Assembly: GCA_946998225.1 (NCBI GenBank)
Contig: CAMPYH010000001.1
Span: 124,001-188,000, forward strand
Length of the DNA stretch: 64,000 nucleotides
Origin: an uncultured Clostridiaceae bacterium
GTDB taxonomy: Bacteria; Bacillota; Clostridia; TANB77; CAG-508
Reading direction: 5' to 3'
Made by a program: the position numbers and the translations under genes. The notes beneath the pieces were generated by a model. The model had not been told where the DNA came from. It worked only from the letters and a program-made list of their open reading frames with translations, and did no database searches. Positions 23,783 through 31,650 of the stretch are shown piece after piece; positions within the stretch are counted from its first letter, which is position 1, and every line of letters begins with the position of its first letter.

Positions 23783-24059
23783 ATATATTGAACTATTGAA
23801 TATTCCAAATAATAAAAAAACAGATGAAGAATATGAAGAATATGCAAGGATTAAGTTTAGAAAGGGCGTTGGAGCGCGTATTCTACCAAGATATGCAGGA
23901 ATAGATAAGCTAAGTAAAATATGGGTAAGAAAAGAAGATTTGCCACTTAAAAAAAGTTATGGGAAAATCATGATAGAAAGAGCAGAAATAACTAAAGATA
24001 TGACAGAAGATGAATTCATTGAATGGCTTAAAAAAGAAAATGAAAAATTATATAAATAA
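23775..24059 (+). CDS. Putative immunity protein for the MuF-ADP-ribosyltransferase toxin
   Basis: 94 residues, starting inside the toxin gene's last codons (8-bp overlap; AGAGGTAATAA as ribosome site). Soluble, charged; core IPNNKKTDEEYEEYARIKFR, LSKIWVRKEDLPLKKSYGKI, DMTEDEFIEWLKKENEK. No enzyme motif. Position directly after a toxin domain, small size and the existence of a second copy outside the prophage all fit an immunity protein. The family was not recognised by name. The homologue at 36895-37179 differs at 23 of 94 positions, mostly in the N-terminal third and the middle. Confidence 0.6.
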   Translation: MSRYIELLNIPNNKKTDEEYEEYARIKFRKGVGARILPRYAGIDKLSKIWVRKEDLPLKKSYGKIMIERAEITKDMTEDEFIEWLKKENEKLYK

Positions 24060-24092
24060 AATTTAAGAGAGTTTAGGCTCTCTTTTTTAATG
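23994..24092 (+). repeat. 99-bp perfect direct repeat, copy 1
   Basis: Bases 23994-24092 (last third of the partner gene, stop and terminator) are identical to 37114-37212. Identity stops sharply at both ends. The copies are 13,120 bp apart in direct orientation, one inside and one outside the prophage. Confidence 0.95.
24065..24089 (+). terminator. Rho-independent terminator after toxin/immunity pair
   Basis: AAGAGAG / CTCTCTT with loop TTTAGG and six T. Same stem family as terminators at 31231, 37185 and, in a variant, 15736 and 39982. Confidence 0.85.
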
Positions 24093-24293
24093 CACTACTA
24101 TATGTAGTGTTAAGGTTAAAAAGATTGGCAATTATTGCTAAATTCATGTATTAGGATATCTAATCTATCGCTAATAATGGGTAGCAATAGGCACACGTGC
24201 TAAAAGGGAATCAGGAGCGGATTAGGCACTGATATACGCTTTTTAACTTTAACAGTGCATATAAAACATGGGAAGCTTAGGCTTCCTTTTTTA
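24091..24293 (+). ncRNA. Candidate structured RNA between two terminators
   Basis: This fills the only prophage gap above 300 bp (24060-24362). Closing helix: 24109-24123 pairs with 24239-24253 over 15 bp with one G-U. Outside it, TGCACT (24091) can pair with AGTGCA (24254-24259), or CACTAC/GTAGTG forms a local hairpin (24093-24109). Inside: TATTGCTA 24133-24140 with TAGCAATA 24182-24189 (8 bp, perfect); CATgTATTAG 24145-24154 with CTAATAATG 24171-24179; ATCAG 24210-24214 with CTGAT 24229-24233. A terminator, GGAAGC/GCTTCC plus T tract, ends it at 24271-24293. No open reading frame with a ribosome site is present. No known RNA class was recognised. Confidence 0.55.
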
Positions 24294-24362
24294 ATGCATA
24301 AAAAGTTGCTTGTAATCTACAAACAAGAGGCGGATGACCTTATCCGAAAAAAGGAGAGAAAA

Positions 24363-24950
24363 ATGGTAGTAACTGACGGTGTAGATAATACACAAGAAGA
24401 AACAAAAGAAGTGGAGAAAGTAGAAGAAACTCCAATAGAAGAGAAAAAGCAAGAAGCTAAAGAATCTGTAAAAACTTATACAGACGAAGAAGTGAATGCA
24501 ATTTCTCTTAAAAATAGCGATAAAGCAGTTAAAAAATTCATGAAAGAATTAGGAATTGAAGATGTAGAGAAAGCAAAAGAAATTCTAAATACTGCAAAAG
24601 CTGAAAAAACAAAAGAAGAAAATAAGGATATTTCTGAATTAGAAGAAAAAGCAAATAAAGCGACAATCCAAGCAATGGATTTAAAAGTCGAGAATGCTTT
24701 ACTTCTTAAAGGCGTAAATTCATCTAAAGCAACCAGAGCGAAAAGATTAATAGATAAAGCAAATATCTTAAATGATAGCGGTGAAATAGATGAAGACAAA
24801 CTAAACGAAGAAATAGAAAACTTATTTAAAGACTTTCCAGAACTTAATTCAAATTCAAATAAAAATGCAGGTTTTATTTTAGGTTCGGACGGAAAAGAAG
24901 ACAAAAAAGAAGACGAAATGTCAAAAATGAAAAAAATAATGGGTTTATAA
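24363..24950 (+). CDS. Phage capsid scaffolding protein
   Basis: 195 residues from ATG 24363 behind AAAAGGAGAGAAAA; a longer frame from 24255 runs through the terminator and is rejected. Typical scaffold composition: an acidic disordered N-terminus, a long coiled coil (SELEEKANKATIQAMDLKVE), then a short C-terminal capsid-binding helix (MSKMKKIMGL). Located directly before the major capsid gene, as in SPP1/DUF4355-type phages. Confidence 0.85.
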   Translation: MVVTDGVDNTQEETKEVEKVEETPIEEKKQEAKESVKTYTDEEVNAISLKNSDKAVKKFMKELGIEDVEKAKEILNTAKAEKTKEENKDISELEEKANKATIQAMDLKVENALLLKGVNSSKATRAKRLIDKANILNDSGEIDEDKLNEEIENLFKDFPELNSNSNKNAGFILGSDGKEDKKEDEMSKMKKIMGL

Positions 24951-24962
24951 AAGGGGGAAAAA

Positions 24963-25826
24963 ATGGCAAACTCAATAGAAAAATTTAAAAAATATGTACC
25001 TTTATTAGATGAGGTATATAAAAAAGTAGCACTTACAGCAGTGCTAGATAGTGATTCTTCACTAGTTAAAGAAGGAGCAAACGCAAACGAATTAATAATG
25101 CCAAAACTATCAATGGATGGATTAGGTAATTATGATAGAAACGAAGGATATACTAACGGTGACGTTACTATGACAAATGAAACTGTAAAATTCAACTATG
25201 AAAGAGGTAGAATGTTCACAATTGATTCTATGGATGACGAAGAAACAGCAGGACTTGCATTTGGCAAACTTGCAAGCGAATTCATAAGAGTACACGTAGG
25301 ACCAGAAGGTGATGCTTTCAGATTTGCAAAATATTCAGAAGAAGCAGGAACTAAAAAAGCAGAAGCAATAGCTGATGGTGAAGCTTTAGTTAAAGCTTTA
25401 AGAGAAGCAGCAACAAAAATGGACGAAGACGAAGTATCAAGTGAAAACAGATATTTATTTATAACACCAACATTAAAAGGTATGATAGATGATCTAGATA
25501 CTACTAAATCAAGAGAAGTTTTAAATAAATTTGCTGGAGTTATAGAAGTACCACAAACAAGATTCTATACTGCTATAGATATGCTTTCAGGTAAAGATGG
25601 AGAGAAAAAAGGTGGATACAAGAAAAATGCAGAAGCCAAAGATATAAACTTCTTAATCGTAGAAAAATCAGCAGTAATACAATATAACAAACATATTGTT
25701 CCTAAAGTTATTAGTCCAGAACTTAACCAAGTAGCAGATGCATGGAAATTTGGTTACAGAAAATATGGATTAGCTGACGTTTATGAAAATAAAACAGCTG
25801 GAGTTTACGTATCACACAAAGCTTAA
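24963..25826 (+). CDS. Major capsid protein
   Basis: 287 residues, HK97-fold type by length and content. Contains ANANELIMPKLSMDGLGNYD, a G-rich E-loop (NEGYTNGDVTMTNETVKFNY, ERGRMFTIDSMDD), the spine/P-domain region and a C-terminal beta segment (VADAWKFGYRKYGLADVYEN). The strongest ribosome site of the late region (AAAGGGGGAAAAA) fits high expression. It follows the scaffold gene by 12 bp. Confidence 0.9.
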   Translation: MANSIEKFKKYVPLLDEVYKKVALTAVLDSDSSLVKEGANANELIMPKLSMDGLGNYDRNEGYTNGDVTMTNETVKFNYERGRMFTIDSMDDEETAGLAFGKLASEFIRVHVGPEGDAFRFAKYSEEAGTKKAEAIADGEALVKALREAATKMDEDEVSSENRYLFITPTLKGMIDDLDTTKSREVLNKFAGVIEVPQTRFYTAIDMLSGKDGEKKGGYKKNAEAKDINFLIVEKSAVIQYNKHIVPKVISPELNQVADAWKFGYRKYGLADVYENKTAGVYVSHKA

Positions 25827-25843
25827 TTAAAGGGGGGTAAAAT

Positions 25844-25933
25844 ATGATAACAATAGGATATATTCCAAAAAAAGAAACAAAAGAAAAAAAAGTGAAAGAA
25901 ACTAAAGAAACAAAAGAAATAAAAAAGAAATAG
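25844..25933 (+). CDS. Very small lysine/glutamate-rich peptide
   Basis: 29 codons, ATG 25844, with an excellent ribosome site (AAAGGGGGGTAAAAT). Starts MITIGYIPKKETKEKK and continues as Lys/Glu/Thr repeats. Small peptides in this slot after the capsid gene are frequent in Firmicute phages and are often missed. Function unknown. Confidence 0.5.
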   Translation: MITIGYIPKKETKEKKVKETKETKEIKKK

Positions 25934-25945
25934 GGGGTGGTAAAT

Positions 25946-26317
25946 ATGACTGACCTTACTATTGATATATACAAAGAGAAAGGCGGTATAAAAGATATAT
26001 CGCCTTTAATATTTGAAAAAGCAAAAGATAAAATAAACGATTTAACCTTCAATAGAATTGAAGATAAGGGCTTTAATAACTTATCTGAATTTCAAAAAAA
26101 CGTAATTATAAAGAGTCTTAATTATTTAATTCAATTTTACCAAGATAATCCAGAAATGCTTGAAAACGGCGTAAATATCTCTGGTTATAGTGTGGGTGAT
26201 ATCAGTGTATCACTTGGTAGTGAAAGTAGCTCAAATGATGCTTTAAAACTTTATGGAGTACCTAATGACGCATATAACTGTTTAAAGCAAACTGGATTAA
26301 TGCGAAGAGGTTTTTAG
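25946..26317 (+). CDS. Head-tail connector (adaptor) protein
   Basis: 123 residues from ATG 25946; a GTG at 25937 overlaps the ribosome site AGGGGGTGG. Helical pattern typical of Gp6/Gp15-like adaptors: IKSLNYLIQFYQDNPEMLEN then NISGYSVGDISVSLG and YNCLKQTGLMRRGF at the end. Binds the portal below the capsid. First of four small head-completion genes. Confidence 0.75.
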   Translation: MTDLTIDIYKEKGGIKDISPLIFEKAKDKINDLTFNRIEDKGFNNLSEFQKNVIIKSLNYLIQFYQDNPEMLENGVNISGYSVGDISVSLGSESSSNDALKLYGVPNDAYNCLKQTGLMRRGF

Positions 26318-26665
26318 ATGGCAAGTAGAATTAAAAAATTAAAGTTTTTAGATTTCTTAGCTATAACACCTTACAGCGTATCAATAGATGGCGAAGGCAT
26401 TTCTGAAGAAGGTGAACCAATAGAAGCTTTAAAAGTATCAGGCAAAGGTATTTATACTGAAAAGGTAAAAAGGATAATAGATCCTGAAGGTAAACAAATA
26501 ACTTTAAATGGATGGATATTAATTAAAGGCGATATTGCACCAGATTTACCTACTATTGCAAGTGGTACATGTAAGGTGAACGGAAAAGACTTAAACATAC
26601 ATGCAGGATATAGAATCTTTAATCCAGACGGTACAGTCAATCATACTAAATTGGAGCTAATGTAA
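26318..26665 (+). CDS. Minor capsid / head-closure protein
   Basis: 115 residues, beginning immediately after the adaptor stop. Beta-rich, with the putative head-closure (Gp16-like) signature LNGWILIKGDIAPDLPTIAS and VNGKDLNIHAGYRIFNPDGT. The last two bases overlap the following start. Role by synteny: stopper that seals the portal after packaging. Confidence 0.7.
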   Translation: MASRIKKLKFLDFLAITPYSVSIDGEGISEEGEPIEALKVSGKGIYTEKVKRIIDPEGKQITLNGWILIKGDIAPDLPTIASGTCKVNGKDLNIHAGYRIFNPDGTVNHTKLELM

Positions 26666-27033
26666 TGAAAGTAGACGTTAAGCTAAATTATAAAAACATA
26701 CAAGGCATTATAGATAAAGCAGAAGAAGCTTTAGTAGATACAGCAGACGCTGTTAAAAGTGATTTACAGCTTAGTAAAACTATGCCTTTTGATACGGGCG
26801 TGTTGCAAAATGATAGCACTTTTATTAATCCTAAAAAAAGAAGATTAAAGAAAGTATCAATTGTATCAGATACACTTTATGCAAGGCGTTTATATTTTCA
26901 TCCAGAATATAATTTTAAAACTGATAAGAATCCATATGCTGGGGGCTTATGGTTTAACACTTATATTGATGGAGATAAAAAAGAAATTCCAAAAAGAATT
27001 TTTATAAAAATGCTGAAAGGAAAATTAAGATGA
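26665..27033 (+). CDS. Minor capsid protein / tail completion (Minor_capsid_2-like)
   Basis: 122 residues. TMPFDTGVLQNDSTFINPKK and LYARRLYFHPEYNFKTDKNP, then YAGGLWFNTYIDG, match the Minor_capsid_2 / HK97-gp10-like group found between head-closure and tail-terminator genes. Overlaps both neighbours by 1-4 bp. Confidence 0.8.
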   Translation: MKVDVKLNYKNIQGIIDKAEEALVDTADAVKSDLQLSKTMPFDTGVLQNDSTFINPKKRRLKKVSIVSDTLYARRLYFHPEYNFKTDKNPYAGGLWFNTYIDGDKKEIPKRIFIKMLKGKLR

Positions 27034-27413
27034 TATTAGCTAAATATAAAGATGATTTTAAATTAAACTTTCCGTGGAAAGAAGCAATTTCAATTGGGAA
27101 AATTGATAATAATAAAGAGATAATGGTTACATTTTATAATTCAAAAAGAAATAAATTAAACAGTGGCTTTAAAGATATAAAAAACACTTATATCAAGCCA
27201 GTAACAATTTTATTAAGGTACGGAAAAAATCAAAGAAAAGCCGAAGAAATGGCTGAAAAAATACAAGACTTCTATGACAAGAGGTCTTTTTTGATGGATG
27301 AATATCAAATATATGCAGATGTTTTATATGCAGAACCTATTAGTTTAGGCACAGACGAAAACAATGTGTATGAATATTCATTTGAAATAAATTTTATAGA
27401 AAATAAAAAATAG
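27030..27413 (+). CDS. Tail terminator (Minor_capsid_3-like)
   Basis: 127 residues, ATGA overlap with the previous gene. Contains VTILLRYGKNQRKAEEMAEK, IQDFYDKRSFLMDEYQI and a C-terminal beta strand (NVYEYSFEINFIENKK), as in Minor_capsid_3/tail-terminator proteins that cap the tail tube. Position before the major tail protein agrees. Confidence 0.75.
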   Translation: MILAKYKDDFKLNFPWKEAISIGKIDNNKEIMVTFYNSKRNKLNSGFKDIKNTYIKPVTILLRYGKNQRKAEEMAEKIQDFYDKRSFLMDEYQIYADVLYAEPISLGTDENNVYEYSFEINFIENKK

Positions 27414-27422
27414 GAGGATATT

Positions 27423-27872
27423 ATGGCAAAAATAACAAGCGGAGTGTTTCCAGTAAATCAAATTATAGTGGAAATAGGAATTAAAAAAACAGGAGAAGCA
27501 TGGGAATATGCTACTGTTGCAGATATGGAAAACTGCAGTGTATCAGTAGATACAGGCGTTGAAACTTGGACACCAATGGAACTTGAAGGCTGGCAAAGAG
27601 CTTTAGCTACAGCTAAATCTGCAGTAGTTTCAATGGGTGGTAAAAGAAACATTGGAGACAAAGGAAATGACTTCATAGCAGAAGCATTACTTAAAAATGG
27701 TCAAGACGCTAATTCAAGCCTAAAAATGACATTACCAAATGGAGATATATTCACAATGGATTGTGTTATATCAGTTACAGACTTTTTAGGTGGAGATAGT
27801 ACAAACGTTGCACCACTTGCAGCAGACTTTACTTCAGACGGAAAACCAGATTATAAAAAAGCAACAGCATAA
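27423..27872 (+). CDS. Major tail protein
   Basis: 149 residues with a strong AGGAGG. Tail-tube type fold: MENCSVSVDTGVETWTPMEL, GWQRALATAKSAVVSMGGKR, DFIAEALLKNGQDANSSLKM and the GGDSTNVAPLAADFTSDGKP loop near the end. Builds the non-contractile tail tube. A terminator follows, probably setting the ratio of tube protein to downstream products. Confidence 0.85.
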   Translation: MAKITSGVFPVNQIIVEIGIKKTGEAWEYATVADMENCSVSVDTGVETWTPMELEGWQRALATAKSAVVSMGGKRNIGDKGNDFIAEALLKNGQDANSSLKMTLPNGDIFTMDCVISVTDFLGGDSTNVAPLAADFTSDGKPDYKKATA

Positions 27873-27883
27873 AAAAAGTAGTT

Positions 27884-27915
27884 TAAGGGGGGTGTGAAAT
27901 TAATCACGCCCTTTT
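27884..27915 (+). terminator. Rho-independent terminator after major tail gene
   Basis: GGGTGTGA / TCACGCCC (one G-U) around AATTAA, followed by six T. Confidence 0.82.
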
Positions 27916-27948
27916 TTATTTTATTAAAAAACAAATTAAGGAGAAAAA

Positions 27949-28263
27949 ATGAATATAATAGATACAAAAATTAATTTATCAAGTGAAAGACCACAATTAA
28001 AAATTGGAGATAAATTATATAAAGTTGACAATAGAAAAAAAACATATGACAAATTTATGAAAATACAAGCAGACAATACAATTTCAGAAGATGAAAAAGA
28101 AGAAAAAATAATGGAGATATTTTTAGGAGAAAAACAAGCAAAAGAAATATTAAACATTGAAATGACTGTAGCCGAATATAAATATTTAACTTTCTGCGTT
28201 CTTGGAGCTGTCACAAACGAGAGTCCAGAAAAATTAATGGAAAATGCGGAAAAAAACATGTAA
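27949..28263 (+). CDS. Tail assembly chaperone gpG-like (short product)
   Basis: 104 residues, ribosome site AAGGAGAAAAA. Binds the tape measure during tail assembly. The conserved C-terminal part EMTVAEYKYLTFCVLGAVTN precedes the slippery sequence. The unshifted product ends with ENAEKNM at TAA 28261-28263. A minority of ribosomes are expected to shift to the overlapping frame to make the longer product. Confidence 0.85.
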   Translation: MNIIDTKINLSSERPQLKIGDKLYKVDNRKKTYDKFMKIQADNTISEDEKEEKIMEIFLGEKQAKEILNIEMTVAEYKYLTFCVLGAVTNESPEKLMENAEKNM

Positions 28264-28595
28264 GCCCAGACGTATTTTATGATGAAGAATATGACTGGGA
28301 TTTAATAGTCTCTAGCTTTTTAGAACAATATGGAATCAGGCTTTCTGTAGAGTATGAAACAATTAGTCTTGAAGAATTTAACCAATTATTAATTGGAATA
28401 AATTCTAAAACGGCACTTGGTAGAGTAGTAAGCATAAGGGCTGAAACAGACCAAGATATCCTTAAACATTTTGGAAAGTATGAGAAAAAAATAAGAAGCG
28501 ACTGGGACGCATTCAAGTATAAGAAAATGACAAAAATAGAAAAAGAAAATAATCTGGAAAAAGCTACAAATATACTACAAAGCTTTTTCGGATAG
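27949..28595 (+). CDS. Tail assembly chaperone gpGT-like fusion made by -1 frameshift
   Basis: The classic heptamer A-AAA-AAC occupies 28251-28257 in the correct phase of the gpG frame, six bases before its stop codon. A -1 slip continues from 28257 for 112 more codons to TAG 28593-28595. This downstream frame has no start codon near its beginning, yet encodes a typical Gp15-type domain: YDEEYDWDLIVSSFLEQYGI, SLEEFNQLLIGINSKTALGR, KIRSDWDAFKYKKM. The fusion totals about 215 residues. This mirrors lambda gpG/gpGT. Confidence 0.85.
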
Positions 28596-28607
28596 AAAGG
28601 AGCGAAA

Positions 28608-31220
28608 ATGGGCGGAACAAATGTAGGCAAGGTGTTTATGAGCTTGGAATTAAACGGACAAAATAATTTCAAAAAAGCAATTAATAACACAGCTATGTCA
28701 TCACAAAAGTCAATGGGTAGTGCTATGGGTGCTATTGGTGGATTTGTAGCAAAAGCATTTGCCGTAGGATCTATCATTGCATTTAGTAAGGCATCTTTAA
28801 ATGCTGCATCAATGTCGCAGAGTGCTTGGACTGGACTTAATTCAATCATAAAAGGCCAAGGTAGAAGTTTTAAAGAAGCTGAAGGATTTATTAATAACTA
28901 CATAAGCGATGGTTTAGTACCTTTAACAAACGCTGTAGGTGCATACAAAAACTTAGCTTTAAGGGGATATGATACAAAACAAATTGAAATGATTATGGAA
29001 CGTTTCAAGGATAGTGCTGCATTCTCTAGACAAGCGAGCTACTCAATGGGTGAAGCTATACAAACAGCTACTGAAGGTTTAAAAAATGAAAACTCTGTGG
29101 TTGTGGATAATGTTGGTGTTACTAAAAATGTTGCTAAAATGTGGGACGAGTATGCTAGAAGCATAGGAACTACAGCAAGTAATTTAACACTTGCACAAAA
29201 AAGGCAGGCTGAAGTAAATGGGATATTAGCTGAAACAGCATTCCAAGTTGGTGATGCAAAAGCTTATACAGAAACTTATGCAGGTAAGGTAGCACAATTA
29301 TCAACGGCGTTTATGAATCTAAAAATTGCTGTAGGTAGTGTAATATCACCGATTGTAAGTGCTTTTATTCCTGCATTGACGGCGGCGATGAATATGATAA
29401 CTAAGTTTTTTAATTATATATCACAACTTTTGGCTGTGTTTAATATAAAATTTCCTAAAGTAATTGAAAAAGGCGGAGCTGGAGCTATGAAAAGCTTAGG
29501 TGCTAGTGCTGGAGATGCTGCTAAAAAAATGGGCGGAGTCGGAAAACAAGCTGGAAAGACTGCAAAAGAAATTAAGAGAGCGTTTGCTTCTGTAGACGAT
29601 TTAAATATTGTAAATATTCCAGATGATACATCAGCAAGTGCTGGTGGTGGAGCAGGTGGTGGTGCTGACACTAGTGGTAGTCCAGATATGGGGCAAATGA
29701 ATTTTGGACTTAATGAAGATGTAGGCGACCAATTGAGCGAATGGGCAGTTAAATTTAAAAAACAAATACAAGATATCTGGAGTGTTTTATCTGAAACAAA
29801 AAGCTGGAAAGCATTTAAAAGCATTGGTGTAGATACATTTAAGACAGTTTTACAAAAAGGAAAAGAAATTTTTGGTTCGTACAAAACAATTTTTTCATCT
29901 TTAGGAACAGAATTTGCTAAACAAATTAATGCAAAAGGACCAGAGATAGACAACGCTTTTGCTAAATTATTTACTGGAATAAAAGATGCAATAAATGTAG
30001 CAATATTATGGTTCGTCGAACCTTTTAATGGATTTATTTCTGGAGTAGCAGACGTGATAGATGGACGAGCTCCAGAACTAATGGAGTCTTTATTTAATAT
30101 TTTTCTTCCAATTACAGAATTTATTGGAGAATACATTTCTGATTTAAGCGAATCTTTTGTAAAATTGACCGAAGATATTAATCAATGCTTTAGTAACCTT
30201 GGAGAGACAAGTACTAATATGCTTATTGACTTAAGCACAGGAATTGCAGACCATATGCCAGAAATAATGGGTTCTTTAACAAGTATTAAGGACTCTTTTG
30301 TAAATACATTTAGCGAAATTTCAAGCATTGTTGGTGGAATATGGACTGATTTTACAAGCTCATTAAGTACTACATGGACTTTATATGGAGAAGAAATTTC
30401 TCAAGGGATTGGCGAATTTATGCAAGGTGTAGCTGAAATTTTCGAAAAGCTATGGACTGATATCCTAGAGCCAGTTATCAAGCCGTTTTTAGAACAATTT
30501 AAAACTATCTGGAGAGAAACATTACAGCCTACAATTAGGGCAGTACACGACTTTATTGGAAAATTAATTGCTGGAGCATTAGAAATAGCTAATAAATTTG
30601 TAGTACCTGTAGTTAAATTATTTATGGATATATTCAAGCCATTTATAGTTGGCGCACTTTCATTTATTGGTGGAAAATTCAACGTATTAATGAAAACAGT
30701 AGGTGAAGTGCTACAAGGAATCATGAAATCATTAAGCGGAGTAGTCGACTTTATAGTCGGAGTATTTACAGGAAATTGGACAAAAGCGTGGGACGGAGTA
30801 AAAGGCATTTTTGCTGGAATTTGGGACGCATTAGTCGGACTTGCTAAAGCACCATTAAATTTAATTATAAATGGAATAAATGCTTTTATTAGTGGACTTA
30901 ATGCAATTAAAATACCAGACTGGGTTCCAGCTGTAGGTGGAAAAGGATTTAATATTCCTAAAATACCTATGCTTGCACAAGGTGGATATGTTAAGGCGAA
31001 TAATCCACAACTTGCAATTATTGGTGATAATAAACGTGAAGGCGAGATTGTAGCACCTGAAAGTAAACTAAAAGAAATGGTTAAACTAGCAATGGCAGAA
31101 ATGAAAACAACTTCAGAAATTAGTTTAAATTTAAAAGTAGAATATGAAGATGGAAGAAGAATCATCAAAAAAATAAATGAAGAGCAACTTCGTGCAGGTG
31201 AAGTGCTTTTATATGTATAA
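28608..31220 (+). CDS. Tape measure protein
   Basis: 870 residues; sets tail length and is ejected ahead of DNA. N-terminal 1-270 is Ala/Ser/Gly-rich with the TMP-N signature (SSQKSMGSAMGAIGGFVAKA, AFSRQASYSMGEAIQTATEG). A hydrophobic cluster around 245-265 and another around 665-700 could form membrane pores. A Gly/Ala linker occurs near 345-360. The C-terminal end has the usual GGYVKANNPQLAIIGDNKRE and GEIVAPESKLKEMV motif. No peptidase or lytic domain was recognised. At ordinary tape-measure scaling the tail would be roughly 130 nm (estimate). Confidence 0.92.
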   Translation: MGGTNVGKVFMSLELNGQNNFKKAINNTAMSSQKSMGSAMGAIGGFVAKAFAVGSIIAFSKASLNAASMSQSAWTGLNSIIKGQGRSFKEAEGFINNYISDGLVPLTNAVGAYKNLALRGYDTKQIEMIMERFKDSAAFSRQASYSMGEAIQTATEGLKNENSVVVDNVGVTKNVAKMWDEYARSIGTTASNLTLAQKRQAEVNGILAETAFQVGDAKAYTETYAGKVAQLSTAFMNLKIAVGSVISPIVSAFIPALTAAMNMITKFFNYISQLLAVFNIKFPKVIEKGGAGAMKSLGASAGDAAKKMGGVGKQAGKTAKEIKRAFASVDDLNIVNIPDDTSASAGGGAGGGADTSGSPDMGQMNFGLNEDVGDQLSEWAVKFKKQIQDIWSVLSETKSWKAFKSIGVDTFKTVLQKGKEIFGSYKTIFSSLGTEFAKQINAKGPEIDNAFAKLFTGIKDAINVAILWFVEPFNGFISGVADVIDGRAPELMESLFNIFLPITEFIGEYISDLSESFVKLTEDINQCFSNLGETSTNMLIDLSTGIADHMPEIMGSLTSIKDSFVNTFSEISSIVGGIWTDFTSSLSTTWTLYGEEISQGIGEFMQGVAEIFEKLWTDILEPVIKPFLEQFKTIWRETLQPTIRAVHDFIGKLIAGALEIANKFVVPVVKLFMDIFKPFIVGALSFIGGKFNVLMKTVGEVLQGIMKSLSGVVDFIVGVFTGNWTKAWDGVKGIFAGIWDALVGLAKAPLNLIINGINAFISGLNAIKIPDWVPAVGGKGFNIPKIPMLAQGGYVKANNPQLAIIGDNKREGEIVAPESKLKEMVKLAMAEMKTTSEISLNLKVEYEDGRRIIKKINEEQLRAGEVLLYV

Positions 31221-31230
31221 AATCAAGAGA

Positions 31231-31255
31231 AAGAGAGTTTAGGCTCTCTTTTTTT
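31231..31255 (+). terminator. Rho-independent terminator after tape measure
   Basis: AAGAGAG / CTCTCTT with TTTAGG loop and seven T; same stem as the terminator at 24065. Confidence 0.85.
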
Positions 31256-31272
31256 CTTGAAGAAAGGAAAAT

Positions 31273-31650
31273 ATGGAAAATTGGAAAATACAAATTGATG
31301 GAATAGGCATACTTAATGTAGATGAAATATCACCTATATTTGCAATACAAGATAGCAAGGCAAGTGGTAGGGGTGAAAATTTAATAATGTTTCGTGAAAT
31401 TTTAGGTGGGATAAATAGATTTGATTGTGCAATTAATTATCCAGAGGGCGAAAATTTAAGAATTTTAAGAGTTTTATCAAAAAAGCCAATTGTCAATATT
31501 AATATCTACAATCCAAATGAGGGCGTAAGGCGAACAATGCAAGTAAGTGTTAAATGTGAAAAAATTCCTACCATATTTTTATCTGGCAAAGAATATGGAG
31601 ATGGAAAAATTGAAGTAAGCTTCACTCAGCTTGGAAAGGACGATGTATAA
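31273..31650 (+). CDS. DUF6711-like tail protein
   Basis: 125 residues starting MENWKIQIDGIGILNVDEIS with ribosome site GAAAGGAAAAT. The beta-rich pattern with MFREILGGINRFDCAINYPE and SGKEYGDGKIEVSFTQLGKD fits small tail-tip proteins located between tape measure and tail hub (DUF6711). Likely the distal-tail or adaptor protein. The following start overlaps its stop. Confidence 0.65.
   Translation: MENWKIQIDGIGILNVDEISPIFAIQDSKASGRGENLIMFREILGGINRFDCAINYPEGENLRILRVLSKKPIVNINIYNPNEGVRRTMQVSVKCEKIPTIFLSGKEYGDGKIEVSFTQLGKDDV

Noticed and set aside
24091..24259. Group I intron or known riboswitch
   Set aside because: No recognisable group I core pairings, no interrupted coding frame on either side, and no riboswitch-like position ahead of a metabolic gene.
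24255..24362. N-terminal extension of the scaffold gene
   Set aside because: The extension would run through a Rho-independent terminator, and the ATG at 24363 has a strong ribosome site.
29414..31168. Two long minus-strand frames (240 and 255 codons) under the tape measure gene
   Set aside because: Composition (Pro/Ser/Ala/Ile) is that of the reverse complement of a repetitive coding gene; no start signals; inside a well-supported 870-codon gene.
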